A stretch of DNA of 64,000 bases from an uncultured Flavobacteriaceae bacterium (GTDB lineage Bacteria; Bacteroidota; Bacteroidia; Flavobacteriales; Flavobacteriaceae): contig CALSLW010000003.1 of assembly GCA_943787295.1 (NCBI GenBank), positions 62,001-126,000 of the forward strand, written 5' to 3'. A model generated the notes under the pieces. That model was not told the DNA's origin. It worked only from the letters and a program-made list of their open reading frames with translations, and searched no databases. Positions 53,497-63,600 of the stretch are shown piece after piece. Both the position numbers and the translations under genes were made by a program. Positions within the stretch are counted from its first letter, which is position 1. Each line of letters begins with the position of its first letter.

Positions 53497-54127
53497 TGAC
53501 ATTGCCATAGGGATTATATGGTTGTTTCATTTATGTGGTATTTTGGGAATTCTTTATGGAGATTCTCAGTGGTTTGTTGGGGCCACACCTTTGAACCTTT
53601 TATTGTCCTTCCTTCTTTTAATGATTACTAGTAGAAGGTCAACCAAAGTATTTATCATTGCCATTATTGCCTTTCTTGTTGGGATGGTTGCAGAGGCGCT
53701 AGGGGTAAATTATGGTTTGATTTTTGGGCATTATCAATATGGCGAGGCTTTAGGCTGGAAAGTCGCTGGGGTTCCATGGCTGATTGGAGTAAACTGGTCT
53801 ATCCTCGTGATTTGTTGTAGTGCCATTGCAGCAGATTTAGCTGGGAATTTTTATACTAAGGTATTGTTAGGGGTTGGGCTAATGTTGTTGTTAGACTTTG
53901 TGATAGAACCTATTGCTCCCATTCTAGACTTTTGGGAATTTAAAGGGGGCGTTGCTCCTCTACAAAATTACATCGGTTGGTTAGCGATTGCTATGCCTTT
54001 GCATATCATTTATCATGGTCTTAAAATTGAACTAAAAGGGAATTTTACCCATCATTTATTCCTTTTACAAATCATTTTTTTTACCATCCTTCTTTTACAA
54101 ATTAATACGCTACAAAATGCGCTTTAA
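53468..54127 (+). CDS. CruF-like carotenoid 1,2-hydratase (PF04240-type membrane protein)
   Basis: This 219-residue integral membrane protein begins at ATG 53468 (MIKKLHLQF); a start at 53447 would add seven residues. It has six to seven hydrophobic spans and the family stretch VAEALGVNYGLIFGHYQYGEALG, followed by VPWLIGVNWSILV. These match the carotenoid biosynthesis (CruF/bisanhydrobacterioruberin hydratase) family, which adds water across the 1,2 double bond of acyclic carotenoid ends. It overlaps the desaturase by 29 bp and the lipoprotein gene by 11 bp, so the four are one transcript. Confidence 0.86.
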   Translation: MIKKLHLQFNDIAIGIIWLFHLCGILGILYGDSQWFVGATPLNLLLSFLLLMITSRRSTKVFIIAIIAFLVGMVAEALGVNYGLIFGHYQYGEALGWKVAGVPWLIGVNWSILVICCSAIAADLAGNFYTKVLLGVGLMLLLDFVIEPIAPILDFWEFKGGVAPLQNYIGWLAIAMPLHIIYHGLKIELKGNFTHHLFLLQIIFFTILLLQINTLQNAL

Positions 54128-54677
54128 GTTTCTCTCTCTTATTGTCCTAGCAATATTATCCGCTTGTGGAGATACGACTACAGAAAAAAAGACTCCTGAG
54201 GTTATTGAACAACAACCTATCCAAATAAAACAAGATAATATCGTCATCTATCAACTTAAAGAAGATGCACTGATTGATTCTTTATTGTTGCCCATTGAAG
54301 AATTTTCTGCCTTTACTAAATCAATGGAAGGTTTGACTAAATTAAAACCAGAGGGCATCAGTCCTTTTCTGCTTGGGGTAATTATTAAATGTAATAACTT
54401 GTTAGGTTCTTCTATTCCAGTACCTTTTGACACGCCTGAAATTAAAAGTAGACTTAAGGTTGTAAAAACAGAACTCCTTAAATCACGTTACTACAGCCTA
54501 CAAGAACAGCAACAAGAACTAGATGAAAGCTTTAAAAGTCTATTCCAAGCCTATACCGCCTATTTAAAGAGGATAGAAGATTTCTCTCTTGATGTTCAAC
54601 AAGAAGGGATGATAAATCAAAACGAAGGAGTAGAGGACAGTAGGAACAACCTAAAATTAAAGGCCAGAAGAGAATAG
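54117..54677 (+). CDS. lipoprotein of unknown function at the end of the carotenoid operon
   Basis: This 186-residue protein has a lipoprotein signal peptide with lipobox LSAC and Cys17 as the acylated residue. After a low-complexity linker (TTEKKTPEVIEQQP) the rest is helical and charged (LLKSRYYSLQEQQQELDESF), with possible coiled coil. No family is recognised. It overlaps the CruF-like gene by 11 bp and the convergent minus-strand gene by 21 bp. A role in pigment localisation is possible but only by association. Confidence 0.72.
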   Translation: MRFKFLSLIVLAILSACGDTTTEKKTPEVIEQQPIQIKQDNIVIYQLKEDALIDSLLLPIEEFSAFTKSMEGLTKLKPEGISPFLLGVIIKCNNLLGSSIPVPFDTPEIKSRLKVVKTELLKSRYYSLQEQQQELDESFKSLFQAYTAYLKRIEDFSLDVQQEGMINQNEGVEDSRNNLKLKARRE

Positions 54678-55118
54678 TTCTTTGGTCGCCATTTCTTGAC
54701 TAAAGAATTCATTGTCCTCAATGCATGCATTGATTTTGAGTAGTTGCTTGCTGTAAAGTCCTTGATTTCTTTCAGAAACATCAATCGCAATTAAAGACTG
54801 AAGGTTTTCTTTGAAAACAAGATCCTGTGTTAAACACTTGTCAAAAAGATTGCTCTTTTCTCTTTTGATACTTGTCATCATTAACTGACGTATATCGGTT
54901 CTTTTTAAAAGGACATCTTCTACCTCGATAGCTAAATCAGAAAGGATCGCGCTAAAATCATTGAACATGCTGTTGCGATAAAGTGCTTGTTGATTACAAA
55001 ATCTTTTATAAGCAGGAAGATTGTGCTTATCGGCGGCATTGAGATACATTAACTTGTCTTGTCTACTTTGATTGAGTAGACGCTCAAGTAAAATAATAAT
55101 GTCCTTTTCTTTTGCCAA
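54657..55118 (-). CDS. putative four-helix-bundle protein (DUF2383/PA2169-like)
   Basis: This 153-residue soluble helical protein has the spacing of helices and the acidic residues of the DUF2383-type ferritin-like bundle (LLERLLNQSRQDKLMYLNAAD, CNQQALYRNSMFNDFSAIL), but metal-binding ligands are not evident, so membership is tentative. The most likely start is TTG 55118; the upstream frame closes after a few codons and the next ATG (residue 24) would remove part of helix 1. It overlaps the lipoprotein gene tail to tail by 21 bp. Confidence 0.65.
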   Translation of the reverse strand: MAKEKDIIILLERLLNQSRQDKLMYLNAADKHNLPAYKRFCNQQALYRNSMFNDFSAILSDLAIEVEDVLLKRTDIRQLMMTSIKREKSNLFDKCLTQDLVFKENLQSLIAIDVSERNQGLYSKQLLKINACIEDNEFFSQEMATKELFSSGL

Positions 55119-55181
55119 AACTATTGAGTTTAACCATTACTAATTTACAATAGTAAGCAACTGGTTTTACGCTAAAGCTTA

Positions 55182-56003
55182 TTATAATGTCAACAAGTTT
55201 TCCACAATAAATCGCATCTTCAAGTCGTTTTCTGCCTTTTTAGAAGAAATAATACGGCTTACTCCTTTTTGCTTTGTAAACGAAGGAAGTTGAATACCAG
55301 CTTTTTTGGCCATCGCTGTATAGTATTCTTTCCGACTAGGGTGATAAGGACTCACACCATTATAAAGGCTATTCCCTTTAAAAGACTGGACACAGCGCGT
55401 AATCATTTTGATACAATCATCCAGATGAATAAAATTAATTTCTCCCTCAGGATTATCGATTTGAGGTCTTTTTGCTAGGCTGAATACAGGGTGTCGATTA
55501 GGCCCTACTAACCCACCAAAACGTATTATACTTGTGTTAAAAGCAGTGCTTTTTAACAAAAGCTGTTCACAACTAACCAGCTGTTTTCCACTTTCAGTCA
55601 CTGCCCCAGTAGGGGTTTCTTCCGTGATTAATCCACAGCTTTGACCATAAACAGAAGTACTGCTAATAAAGACCACTTCTTCCACCCCGCAAGCGATAAT
55701 TTCCTTTTGAATTTGTTGCAAGACTAAGTCAAAACGCCCATTTGGATTTGATCTAAGCCCAGGAGGAAGATTGATAATTAAGGTCGATAATCCTGTTAAA
55801 AAAGGAGCTAAACCACTACAGGCATCTTCTTCGCAATGAACGATAAAGGCTTGGGTACCCGTTTGCTCGATTGTAGATAGTTTAATGTTTTGCGTCGTCG
55901 AGCCACGCACTTGAAATCCCAACTCAACAAGATGTTTTGCCAGCGGAAGACCTAGCCACCCACAACCTAAAATACCTATTGTTTTATTGTTTTGTCCGCT
56001 CAT
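55182..56003 (-). CDS. NAD(P)-binding epimerase-like protein (YeeZ type)
   Basis: This 273-residue extended SDR-like protein opens with IGILGCGWLGLPLAKHLVELG, a G-x-G-x-x-G cofactor motif, and has FISSTSVYGQSCGLITEE (about 112-129) holding the Ser/Thr and Tyr of the active-site region. NFIHLDDCIKMI is a typical end of the substrate loop. The YxxxK lysine is not evident, which is common in YeeZ-like atypical SDRs. The substrate is unknown. It is divergent from the CBS gene. Confidence 0.82.
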   Translation of the reverse strand: MSGQNNKTIGILGCGWLGLPLAKHLVELGFQVRGSTTQNIKLSTIEQTGTQAFIVHCEEDACSGLAPFLTGLSTLIINLPPGLRSNPNGRFDLVLQQIQKEIIACGVEEVVFISSTSVYGQSCGLITEETPTGAVTESGKQLVSCEQLLLKSTAFNTSIIRFGGLVGPNRHPVFSLAKRPQIDNPEGEINFIHLDDCIKMITRCVQSFKGNSLYNGVSPYHPSRKEYYTAMAKKAGIQLPSFTKQKGVSRIISSKKAENDLKMRFIVENLLTL

Positions 56004-56091
56004 TTTATTTTTTAAAGATACTTAAGCTAAAGACAGAATCAACTACTTATTTAAATTTTTGTACCTTAATGAAAACCAAAATAATAGAATC

Positions 56092-56562
56092 ATGGCAGTT
56101 AAAAGTTTCCAAGGCCCTAGAGCTACCGAGAAAAAATCAAAACCCGCCAGCTTGGTGGTAAGAGATATAATGACGAAAAACATTATTTGTTTTACCGTCA
56201 ATCAAAGCATACACGACGTGATGAAAGCCTTTATTAAGCACAAGATTTCTGGAGGGCCAGTCATTGATGAAAACATGAGTTTAATCGGCATTATATCAGA
56301 AGGGGATTGTATGAAAGAAATATCAGACAGCCGTTATTTTAATATGCCTATTTTAGATAAATCTGTAGGTCATTTCATGACCAAAGAGGTCGAAACTCTT
56401 TCAGCAACAATGAGCCTCTTTGATGCCGCCTCTAAATTTTATAAATCAGGTAGAAGACGCTTTCCTGTGGTCGAAAATGGAAATCTAGTAGGACAAATTA
56501 GCCGAAAAGATATTGTTATCGCAGCCGCAAATTTAAGAGGGGCAACCTGGCATCAGCTATAG
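56092..56562 (+). CDS. CBS-domain pair protein
   Basis: This 156-residue protein starts at ATG 56092 (MAVKSFQGPRATE); an upstream in-frame start at 56059 is less likely. Two CBS domains (about residues 20-78 and 85-146) form one Bateman module: RDIMTKNIICFTVNQSIHDV and GPVIDENMSLIGIISEGD, then VGHFMTKEVETLS and RRFPVVENGNLVGQISRKD. Such modules bind adenosine nucleotides and usually regulate partner proteins. No other domain is attached. It overlaps the HDAC-like gene by 10 bp. Confidence 0.93.
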   Translation: MAVKSFQGPRATEKKSKPASLVVRDIMTKNIICFTVNQSIHDVMKAFIKHKISGGPVIDENMSLIGIISEGDCMKEISDSRYFNMPILDKSVGHFMTKEVETLSATMSLFDAASKFYKSGRRRFPVVENGNLVGQISRKDIVIAAANLRGATWHQL

Positions 56563-57455
56563 AGCTCTTGCGCTATTCTAAAAGTATTCGCATGGGCGTC
56601 GAGGATAATTTTGATGTCCTTTGAATAACCTCCTCCCATACTGCACTGAACAGGAATTTCTTCTTCTTTGAGTAATCCTAAGACAAAAGCATCTCGGGCT
56701 TTACAACCTTGGACACTCATTCCTAATCGACCCAATTTATCGGTTGCAACGATATCTACACCACAAAGGTAAAAGACAAAATCGGGTTGTTCTTGATCTA
56801 GCAAAGTAGGCAGTATTTCTTTGAGTAAGTTAAGGTAGGCTTCATCTTTCATTCCATCGGCTAGTGGAAGGTCAAGATCACTTGTTTCTTTTTGAAAAGG
56901 ATAATTCTTTGCCCCGTGCATAGAGAAAGTGAATACCGCAGGATTGTCTTTAAAAATTTCTGCGGTACCATTGCCTTGATGCACATCAAGATCAACAATT
57001 AGAATCTTTTTGGCCAGTTGGTGATCTAATAAATATTGTGCCGCTATAGCTTGGTCGTTTAATAAACAAAACGCTTCCCCGCGCTTAGAAAAAGCATGGT
57101 GGGTTCCTCCGGCAATATTCATAGCGATCCCAGTTTTTAAAGCGCGTTTTGCTCCTTCTACCGTTCCCCCTGCTATGATGATTTCTCGATCAATTAGTTG
57201 TTGACTTAAAGGGAAACCAATTTTCCTCATCTCTTTTCGATCTAACTGTAATGTTAGCAAGCGTTGCAAATAATCAGGACAATGTACTTGTTCAATACTG
57301 CGCTGGTCAATTGCTGTGGGTTCAAAAAAATCTGCTTGCGAACAGGTTCCTTCATGCAACAACTGTTTAGGCAAGAGCTCGTATTTCTCCATGGGAAAAC
57401 GATGTCCTTCTGGTAAGGGGAGTTGATAGATAGGATGGAAGGCGATGGAAAGCAT
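56553..57455 (-). CDS. histone deacetylase superfamily (acetoin utilisation/acetylpolyamine type) protein
   Basis: This 300-residue zinc-dependent deacetylase-like hydrolase has NIAGGTHHAFSKRGEAFC with the two catalytic His, DLDVHQGNGTAEIF for the zinc-binding Asp-His, and YLCGVDIVATDKLG for the final Asp. It is of ordinary length for bacterial HDAC-like proteins. Substrates in bacteria include acetylpolyamines or acetylated enzymes; the specific one is unknown. Its start overlaps the metG stop (TAATG), so it is probably translated from the metG transcript. Confidence 0.9.
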   Translation of the reverse strand: MLSIAFHPIYQLPLPEGHRFPMEKYELLPKQLLHEGTCSQADFFEPTAIDQRSIEQVHCPDYLQRLLTLQLDRKEMRKIGFPLSQQLIDREIIIAGGTVEGAKRALKTGIAMNIAGGTHHAFSKRGEAFCLLNDQAIAAQYLLDHQLAKKILIVDLDVHQGNGTAEIFKDNPAVFTFSMHGAKNYPFQKETSDLDLPLADGMKDEAYLNLLKEILPTLLDQEQPDFVFYLCGVDIVATDKLGRLGMSVQGCKARDAFVLGLLKEEEIPVQCSMGGGYSKDIKIILDAHANTFRIAQELYS

Positions 57456-59512
57456 TAAGCGATCGGGAAGCCATTTTCGGCGCCCTGGTCTGGGCTAACC
57501 ATTACAATATTTCCTTCGGTGTCTTCGCTCATTAAAAGCATTCCTTGACTTTCAACACCACTAATTTTTCGCGTAGCTAAATTGGTGAGTACGGTCACCT
57601 TTTTCCCTACCACTTCTTCTGGAGTAAAAGTCTCTGCAATACCAGAAACGATGGTGCGAACTTCGTCCCCTAAATCAACTTGTAGTTGTAAAAGTTTTTT
57701 GGTTTTTTTAACCTTCTCTGCTGCAGTAATGGTACCCACACGCAGGTCGAGTTTGGTGAAATCCTCAAAACTGATAAGCTCTTTTTGAGGCGGAAGACTT
57801 TTGGTCTCCTTTTCATTAGCCACCTTGGTCTTCTCTAATTTTGCCAACTGAGCTTCTATGGTCGCATCTTCAATTTTTTCAAACAGCAATTGTTGTTTTC
57901 CAATAGTGTGTCCAACGGGGATTAAACTGCTTTCTTCTGCGATAGCTTGCCACGAAAACGGGCTGTCAATATTAAGAATCGTTCTTAATTTTTTCGCGCT
58001 TTGCGGTAAAAAAGGTTCGCATATAGAAGATAGGGCTGCCGCAATTTGCAGGGCAATATGCATGATGGTAGGAACGCGTTCGGGAGTGTCTTTGATGCGT
58101 TTCCACGGCTCCTCATCGGCGAGGTATTTATTTCCTAATCTTGCAAGGTTTAACAGTTCTTGACTCGCTTCGCGAAAGCGGTATTTTTCAATGGAATCTC
58201 CCACGCGTTTGGGAAATAGTTTGAGTTCATCCAAGACAGCTTGATCTTGGGCTAAAATTTCTCCGCAGCTAGGAACATCCCCTTCATAGTATTTATGGGT
58301 AAGCACAACAGCACGATTGATAAAGTTCCCAAAAATGGCCACCAGTTCACTGTTGTTACGGGTTTGGAAATCCTTCCAAGTAAAGTCATTGTCTTTGGTC
58401 TCTGGCGCATTTGCCGTCAAGACATAACGCAAAACATCTTCTTGCCCTGGGAATTCTTTGAGATATTCATGTAGCCAAACTGCCCAATTTTTGGAAGTCG
58501 AAATTTTATTTCCTTCTAAGTTAAGAAACTCGTTTGCCGGAACATTTTCGGGTAAAATATATTCTTTCCCCGCTTTTAAAATCGCAGGGAAAATGATACA
58601 GTGAAAGACGATATTGTCTTTCCCAATAAAGTGGACAAGTTTTGTCCCTTCGTCTTTCCAATAAGGTTCCCAGTCTTTTCCTACTCTTGCGGCCCATTCT
58701 TTGGTCGATGAGATATACCCAATAGGGGCATCAAACCAGACATATAATACTTTTCCGTCTGCTCCTTCTACCGGTACAGGAATCCCCCAATCTAGGTCAC
58801 GGGTCACGGCGCGAGGCTTTAGCCCGTCGTCGACCCAAGATTTGACTTGGCCATAAACATTGGGTTTCCAGTCGTTTTTATGTCCTTCTAAAATCCACTC
58901 TTTGATAAATCCTTCATATTGATCTAAGGGCAAGAACCAGTGTTTGGTAGCTTTTAATGTTGGAACACTTCCAGAGAGGGTTGATTTTGGTTGAATCAAA
59001 TCAGTGGCATTTAATGAACTTCCACAGTTTTCGCATTGATCGCCATAGGCTTCTGGATGGTCACATTTAGGACAAGTCCCCGTTACAAAACGGTCAGCAA
59101 GGTATTGCTTCGCTTCCTCATCGTATAATTGTTCTGTGGTTTGTTCGATAAACTTTCCATCTTGATGCATTTGTCGAAAGAAATTTCCTGCTGTTTCATG
59201 ATGAATTGCAGCAGAGGTACGCGAATAATTATCAAAAGAAATTCCTAGTTGTTGAAAGGAAGTTCTGATCATTGTATCGTACTTGTCGATAATTTCCTTT
59301 GGCGTTACGCCATCTTTCTTTGCTCTGATAGAGATGGCTACTCCATGCTCATCACTTCCACATATAAAAGCGACATCCTTGTTTTGCGCACGCAAATAAC
59401 GCACATAAATATCGGCAGGGACATAAACACCAGCTAAGTGACCAATGTGGATGGGACCGTTTGTGTAAGGAAGTGCTGCAGTAACTGTATATCTTTTCGC
59501 CTTGAGCGCCAT
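57455..59512 (-). CDS. metG: methionyl-tRNA synthetase
   Basis: This 685-residue class I synthetase starts at ATG 59512 ([19 protein letters not shown]); an in-frame start at 59530 would add six residues. The HIGH motif appears as PIHIGHLAG, the zinc knuckle as CPKC...CENC (about 146-165) and the KMSKS loop as the variant [11 protein letters not shown]-terminal EMAP/Trbp111-like tRNA-binding domain occupies about 580-685 ([20 protein letters not shown]). It charges initiator and elongator tRNA-Met. The HDAC-like gene follows by overlap, and yraN is divergent. Confidence 0.96.
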   Translation of the reverse strand: MALKAKRYTVTAALPYTNGPIHIGHLAGVYVPADIYVRYLRAQNKDVAFICGSDEHGVAISIRAKKDGVTPKEIIDKYDTMIRTSFQQLGISFDNYSRTSAAIHHETAGNFFRQMHQDGKFIEQTTEQLYDEEAKQYLADRFVTGTCPKCDHPEAYGDQCENCGSSLNATDLIQPKSTLSGSVPTLKATKHWFLPLDQYEGFIKEWILEGHKNDWKPNVYGQVKSWVDDGLKPRAVTRDLDWGIPVPVEGADGKVLYVWFDAPIGYISSTKEWAARVGKDWEPYWKDEGTKLVHFIGKDNIVFHCIIFPAILKAGKEYILPENVPANEFLNLEGNKISTSKNWAVWLHEYLKEFPGQEDVLRYVLTANAPETKDNDFTWKDFQTRNNSELVAIFGNFINRAVVLTHKYYEGDVPSCGEILAQDQAVLDELKLFPKRVGDSIEKYRFREASQELLNLARLGNKYLADEEPWKRIKDTPERVPTIMHIALQIAAALSSICEPFLPQSAKKLRTILNIDSPFSWQAIAEESSLIPVGHTIGKQQLLFEKIEDATIEAQLAKLEKTKVANEKETKSLPPQKELISFEDFTKLDLRVGTITAAEKVKKTKKLLQLQVDLGDEVRTIVSGIAETFTPEEVVGKKVTVLTNLATRKISGVESQGMLLMSEDTEGNIVMVSPDQGAENGFPIA

Positions 59513-59591
59513 GAAGTAAATTTTAGGCAAAAATAAGATTTTTTCTGCCCTAATTCGGTTATTTTTAGTCTGTTCTCACAAATCTATTCCT

Positions 59592-59951
59592 ATGTCCATT
59601 TCCTACAACTTTGGTCAGGAAGCCGAAAAGCGCGCTGCTGACTATTTTCGATCTTTAGGCTATCAAATCCTTGAAAGGAATTATCGCTATCGTAAAGCCG
59701 AGGTTGATCTGATTGTTCAAAAAGATGCTCTCCTTGTCGCGGTAGAGGTCAAGGCGCGAAGCTCTGCCTACTTTGGCGATCCACAAAGTTTTGTTTCTAA
59801 GAAAAAAATTCAACTCTTAGTCATGGCCATCGACGCTTATATTCAACAACGAAATTTAGAAGTAGAAGTCCGTTTTGACATTATGAGTTATGTGCTCGAA
59901 AGAGGGGAGTGGAAACTGGAGCACCTCCCTAATGCATTTTATCCTTTTTAA
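59592..59951 (+). CDS. YraN family (UPF0102) putative endonuclease
   Basis: This 119-residue protein has the UPF0102 signature: AEKRAADYFRSLGYQILERN, YRKAEVDLIVQKDALLVAVE and VKARSS. The acidic E-x(n)-D-x(n)-E-V-K pattern (AEVDL ... VEVKARS) is a PD-(D/E)xK-type nuclease core related to Holliday-junction resolvases. Length and motifs match YraN. It is divergent from metG (79 bp) and precedes the ACT gene, which has its own promoter. Confidence 0.92.
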   Translation: MSISYNFGQEAEKRAADYFRSLGYQILERNYRYRKAEVDLIVQKDALLVAVEVKARSSAYFGDPQSFVSKKKIQLLVMAIDAYIQQRNLEVEVRFDIMSYVLERGEWKLEHLPNAFYPF

Positions 59952-59963
59952 ACAAATGTTTTA

Positions 59964-59995
59964 TTTGTAACATTTAGTATAATAACTTATATTTG
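59964..59995 (+). promoter_or_regulatory. Bacteroidota-type promoter of the ACT-domain gene
   Basis: TTTG (59964-59967), a 20-nt spacer and TATATTTG (59988-59995) match both elements exactly. The -7 element ends 15 bp before ATG 60011. Confidence 0.75.
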
Positions 59996-60010
59996 TGTAA
60001 AATATTTCAC

Positions 60011-60670
60011 ATGAAGACCATCGCTTCCGTTGTTGAACAGTACATTAAGACTAAACCTTATTTGTCTACTGCCATGACTCAAGGCATCATTAACTTGACT
60101 TCTTTGGCACGACAAATTCAACCTGAGATTGAAAAGACCTTGCAAAAGCCTGCGCGTAGTGGTGCAATTGTCATGGCCTTAAAAAGAATTTCAGATAATT
60201 TAGAGTTCTTGTCAACGCATAAAATTGTCAAAGTCTTGAAAGGTATAGGAGATATAACGGTACGATCAAACTTAGTTGACTTTAGTTTTAAAATTTCTGA
60301 AACCCTATTAAATGCACAAGCACAGTTTTTAAATGAAGTCAATGACAATCCTAATGTTTTCTATACTTCTTCTCGTGGGGTGACAGAGAGTAATATTATT
60401 GTGAGTAGTAATGCTGCGGCTCAGTTGGAAAATTATTTTCAATCAGAGCGCTTGATTGAAAAGACAGAAGACTTATCGTCTATCTCGATTAAATTACCCA
60501 CTGAAAATGTGACCATTCCAGGGATTTATTATTTTATTTTCCAGCGATTGTCTTGGGAGGGAGTGAACATTTATGAAGTGATTTCTACCTCAAATGAGTT
60601 TACTATTATAGTTGGTGAAGACCAGGTGAATACTGCCTTTAAAGCCATCAAAGAATTAAAAGACTTATAG
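60011..60670 (+). CDS. ACT-domain protein of unknown function (aspartokinase-tail-like)
   Basis: This 219-residue protein starts at ATG 60011 (MKTIASVVEQYI); a TTG at 59993 is unnecessary. Its N-terminal half is helical (AMTQGIINLTSLARQIQPEI). The C-terminal 60-65 residues form an ACT-like domain (SSISIKLPTENVTIPGIYYF and WEGVNIYEVISTSNEFTIIV). The order resembles the regulatory end of aspartate kinase, but no kinase domain is present, so it is not an enzyme of that kind. It probably senses an amino acid. It overlaps mfd tail to tail by 6 bp. Confidence 0.82.
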   Translation: MKTIASVVEQYIKTKPYLSTAMTQGIINLTSLARQIQPEIEKTLQKPARSGAIVMALKRISDNLEFLSTHKIVKVLKGIGDITVRSNLVDFSFKISETLLNAQAQFLNEVNDNPNVFYTSSRGVTESNIIVSSNAAAQLENYFQSERLIEKTEDLSSISIKLPTENVTIPGIYYFIFQRLSWEGVNIYEVISTSNEFTIIVGEDQVNTAFKAIKELKDL

Positions 60671-63600
60671 GTCTGGAAGCTGTTCTAAGGCAGCAGAAAC
60701 ACTATCTACCTTTTTAATCCCCAGACGAAGGCGTAAACCTTGACGGGTTTCTTTCTCTTTGAGTTCTATCTTTCCAGCACTTAGTTGTACCCATTGCAAC
60801 ACATGGTTAAAGCGTTCGCTTTGATAATATTCATTTTCTTGGTCGGCGATAAAGTAGCCTGAAAGTTGTCCTCTTTTTAGGATCAAACGTTCTAATCCTA
60901 CCTCCAACGCTTTCCATTTTAAGCGCACGCTGTTGAGTAAATCTTCGGCTTGACTAGGAATAGGACCAAAACGGTCTTCTAAGTCTTTTTGGAATTGTTG
61001 CAATTCCTCCTCATTCTTAAGTTCACTAATTCGGTTATAAAGGGATAGGCGTTCACTTACAGAGTTGACATAATCGTCGGGTAAGAGGATGGCTAAATCG
61101 GTGTCGATTTGAACTTCTTTGACAAAGGATTTTGGCCCTTCTTCTTCCTCAGAAGTATAGAGGTTTTTAAACTCATTGTCTTTGAGTTCTTCGACCGCCT
61201 CTTTTAAGATTTTCTGATAGGTTTCAAAACCGATATCGTTGATAAATCCGCTTTGTTCTCCGCCTAATAAATCTCCAGCTCCGCGAATTTCTAAATCTTT
61301 CATGGCAATTTTAATCCCAGAACCCAGTTCAGCATATTGTTCTATTGCTTGGATACGTTTTTGGGCATCGCTCGACATGGCACTTAAGGGTGGCGTGATA
61401 AAATAACAGAAGGCTTTTTTGTTGCTTCGTCCCACACGCCCACGCATTTGGTGTAAATCACTCAGTCCAAAGTTCTGCGCATTATTGATAAAAATGGTAT
61501 TGGCATTTGGCACATCCAACCCATTTTCAATGATGGTCGTCGCGATCAAGATATCGTATTTCCCATCCATAAACTCGAGAAGGTTTTTCTCCAGTTTCTT
61601 CCCGTCCATTTGCCCATGACCGATACGAATCCGTGCATCTGGTACTAGGCGTTGAAGCATGCCGGCAACTTCTTGAATATTTTCGACACGGTTATGGATA
61701 AAATATACTTGTCCCCCGCGTTGCATTTCATAGAGCACCCCGTCGCGAATCATTGCTTCATTAAAGCGAATCACTTCGCTCTCGATAGGATAACGGTTAG
61801 GGGGAGCCGTGGCGATGACCGATAAATCTCTTGCGGCCATTAAGCTAAACTGTAAGGTTCTTGGAATGGGTGTTGCTGTTAAGGTTAATACATCCACATT
61901 GGTCTTTAATGCCCTCAATTTTTCTTTGACCGATACTCCAAATTTTTGCTCTTCATCAACAATGAGTAAACCCAGGTTTTTGAAGCCAACTCCTTTTCCA
62001 ACTAATTGGTGGGTACCAATTAAAATATCAATTTTGCCTGCGGCCAAATCTTCTAAGACCATTCTTTTCTCTTTGGTCGTTCTAAAACGATTGAGGTAGT
62101 CCACCGTCACAGGAAAGTCTTCTAATCGTTTGGTAAAGTTTTTAAAATGCTGAAATGCTAAAATGGTCGTAGGGACTAGAACCGCGACCTGTCTTCCATT
62201 GTCTACAGCTTTAAATGCCGCACGAATGGCCACTTCGGTTTTTCCAAAACCTACATCCCCGCAGACTAATCTGTCCATGGGGCGTTCACTTTCCATGTCT
62301 TCTTTTACAGCAGCCGTGGCAGAGCTTTGATCTGGCGTGTCTTCAAAGATAAAAGAGGCCTCTAATTCGAGTTGTAAATAACTGTCAGGAGCGCAAGCGG
62401 TCCCAATCTTTTGACGGCGTTTTGCATAGAGTTCTATCAGGTTAAAGGCAATTTCTTTGACCCGTTTTTTCGTTTTTTGTTTAAGGGCTTTCCAGGCAGA
62501 AGATCCCAGTTTATAAACCTTTGGCACCTTGCCATCTTTCCCATTAAACTTAGAAATTTTGTGCAGGGAATGAATGCTTAAGTATAAGATGTCGCGATCG
62601 GCATAAACCAGTTTGATGGCTTCTTGCATATTGCCGTCCACATTAATCTTTTGAAGCCCACCAAAGGTCCCTATTCCGTGATCAATATGAGTGACATAAT
62701 CCCCCACTTCCAGGTGGGTTAACTCTTTTAAAGTAAGCGCTTGTTTTTTAGTATAGCCAGATTTGAGTTGGTATTTGTGGTAACGTTCAAAGATTTGATG
62801 ATCGGTAAAAATGGCCATTTTAGCCTCGATATCTTCAAAACCTTCAAAAAGGGGTTGGACAACGGTTTTATAATGCACCGTTTGCTCCATCTCTTCAAAG
62901 ATGGAATTGAGTCGCTGGGCTTGTTCTGCAGAGGCACAGCAGATATAGTTTTGATAGCCTTTTTCGTGATTCTCGTTCAGGTAGGCAATCAAGAGATCAA
63001 ACTTTCGGTTAAAGGCAGGTTGCGGACTTTGCTTGACAAAGGCCTGTTCTTTTGTCTTTTTTTCTACCGAAGGTAAGACGGTTACCCATGAAAGACTGTC
63101 CACGCTTTCAAGTAAATCTTCTTTAGACAAAAAGAGGGTGGCTGGCGGCAGATGCTGTGTTTCGCCAGCTAGCGCCGCAAAGCTTTTTTTGGCTTCGCCA
63201 AAATAATTATCTAAACGGCTTGCTAAACTGTCCATGTTTTGAACGATTAACACCCCCGAAGGAGCAATTAAGTCAATCAAGCTTTTACGTGTTGCGCGTT
63301 TAAATCCCTCGCTGGTATTGGGTAATAATTTGATTTTGTCCAAAGAGGAGATCGACAACTGTGTCGCCACATCAAAGCTGCGTAAGCTCTCTACTTCTTC
63401 ATCAAAAAACTCGATGCGATAGGGGTGTTGATTCGCAAACGAAAAGACGTCGATAATTCCCCCACGAACAGAAAACTCTCCCGGTTGTGAGACAAAATCT
63501 ACCCGATCAAAGTTATAGTCAAACAAGACCTCATTGACAAAGTCGAGGGAAAGTTGGCTCCCCTTAATGACTTCAAGGGTGTTTTTACGCAGGGTGGCTT

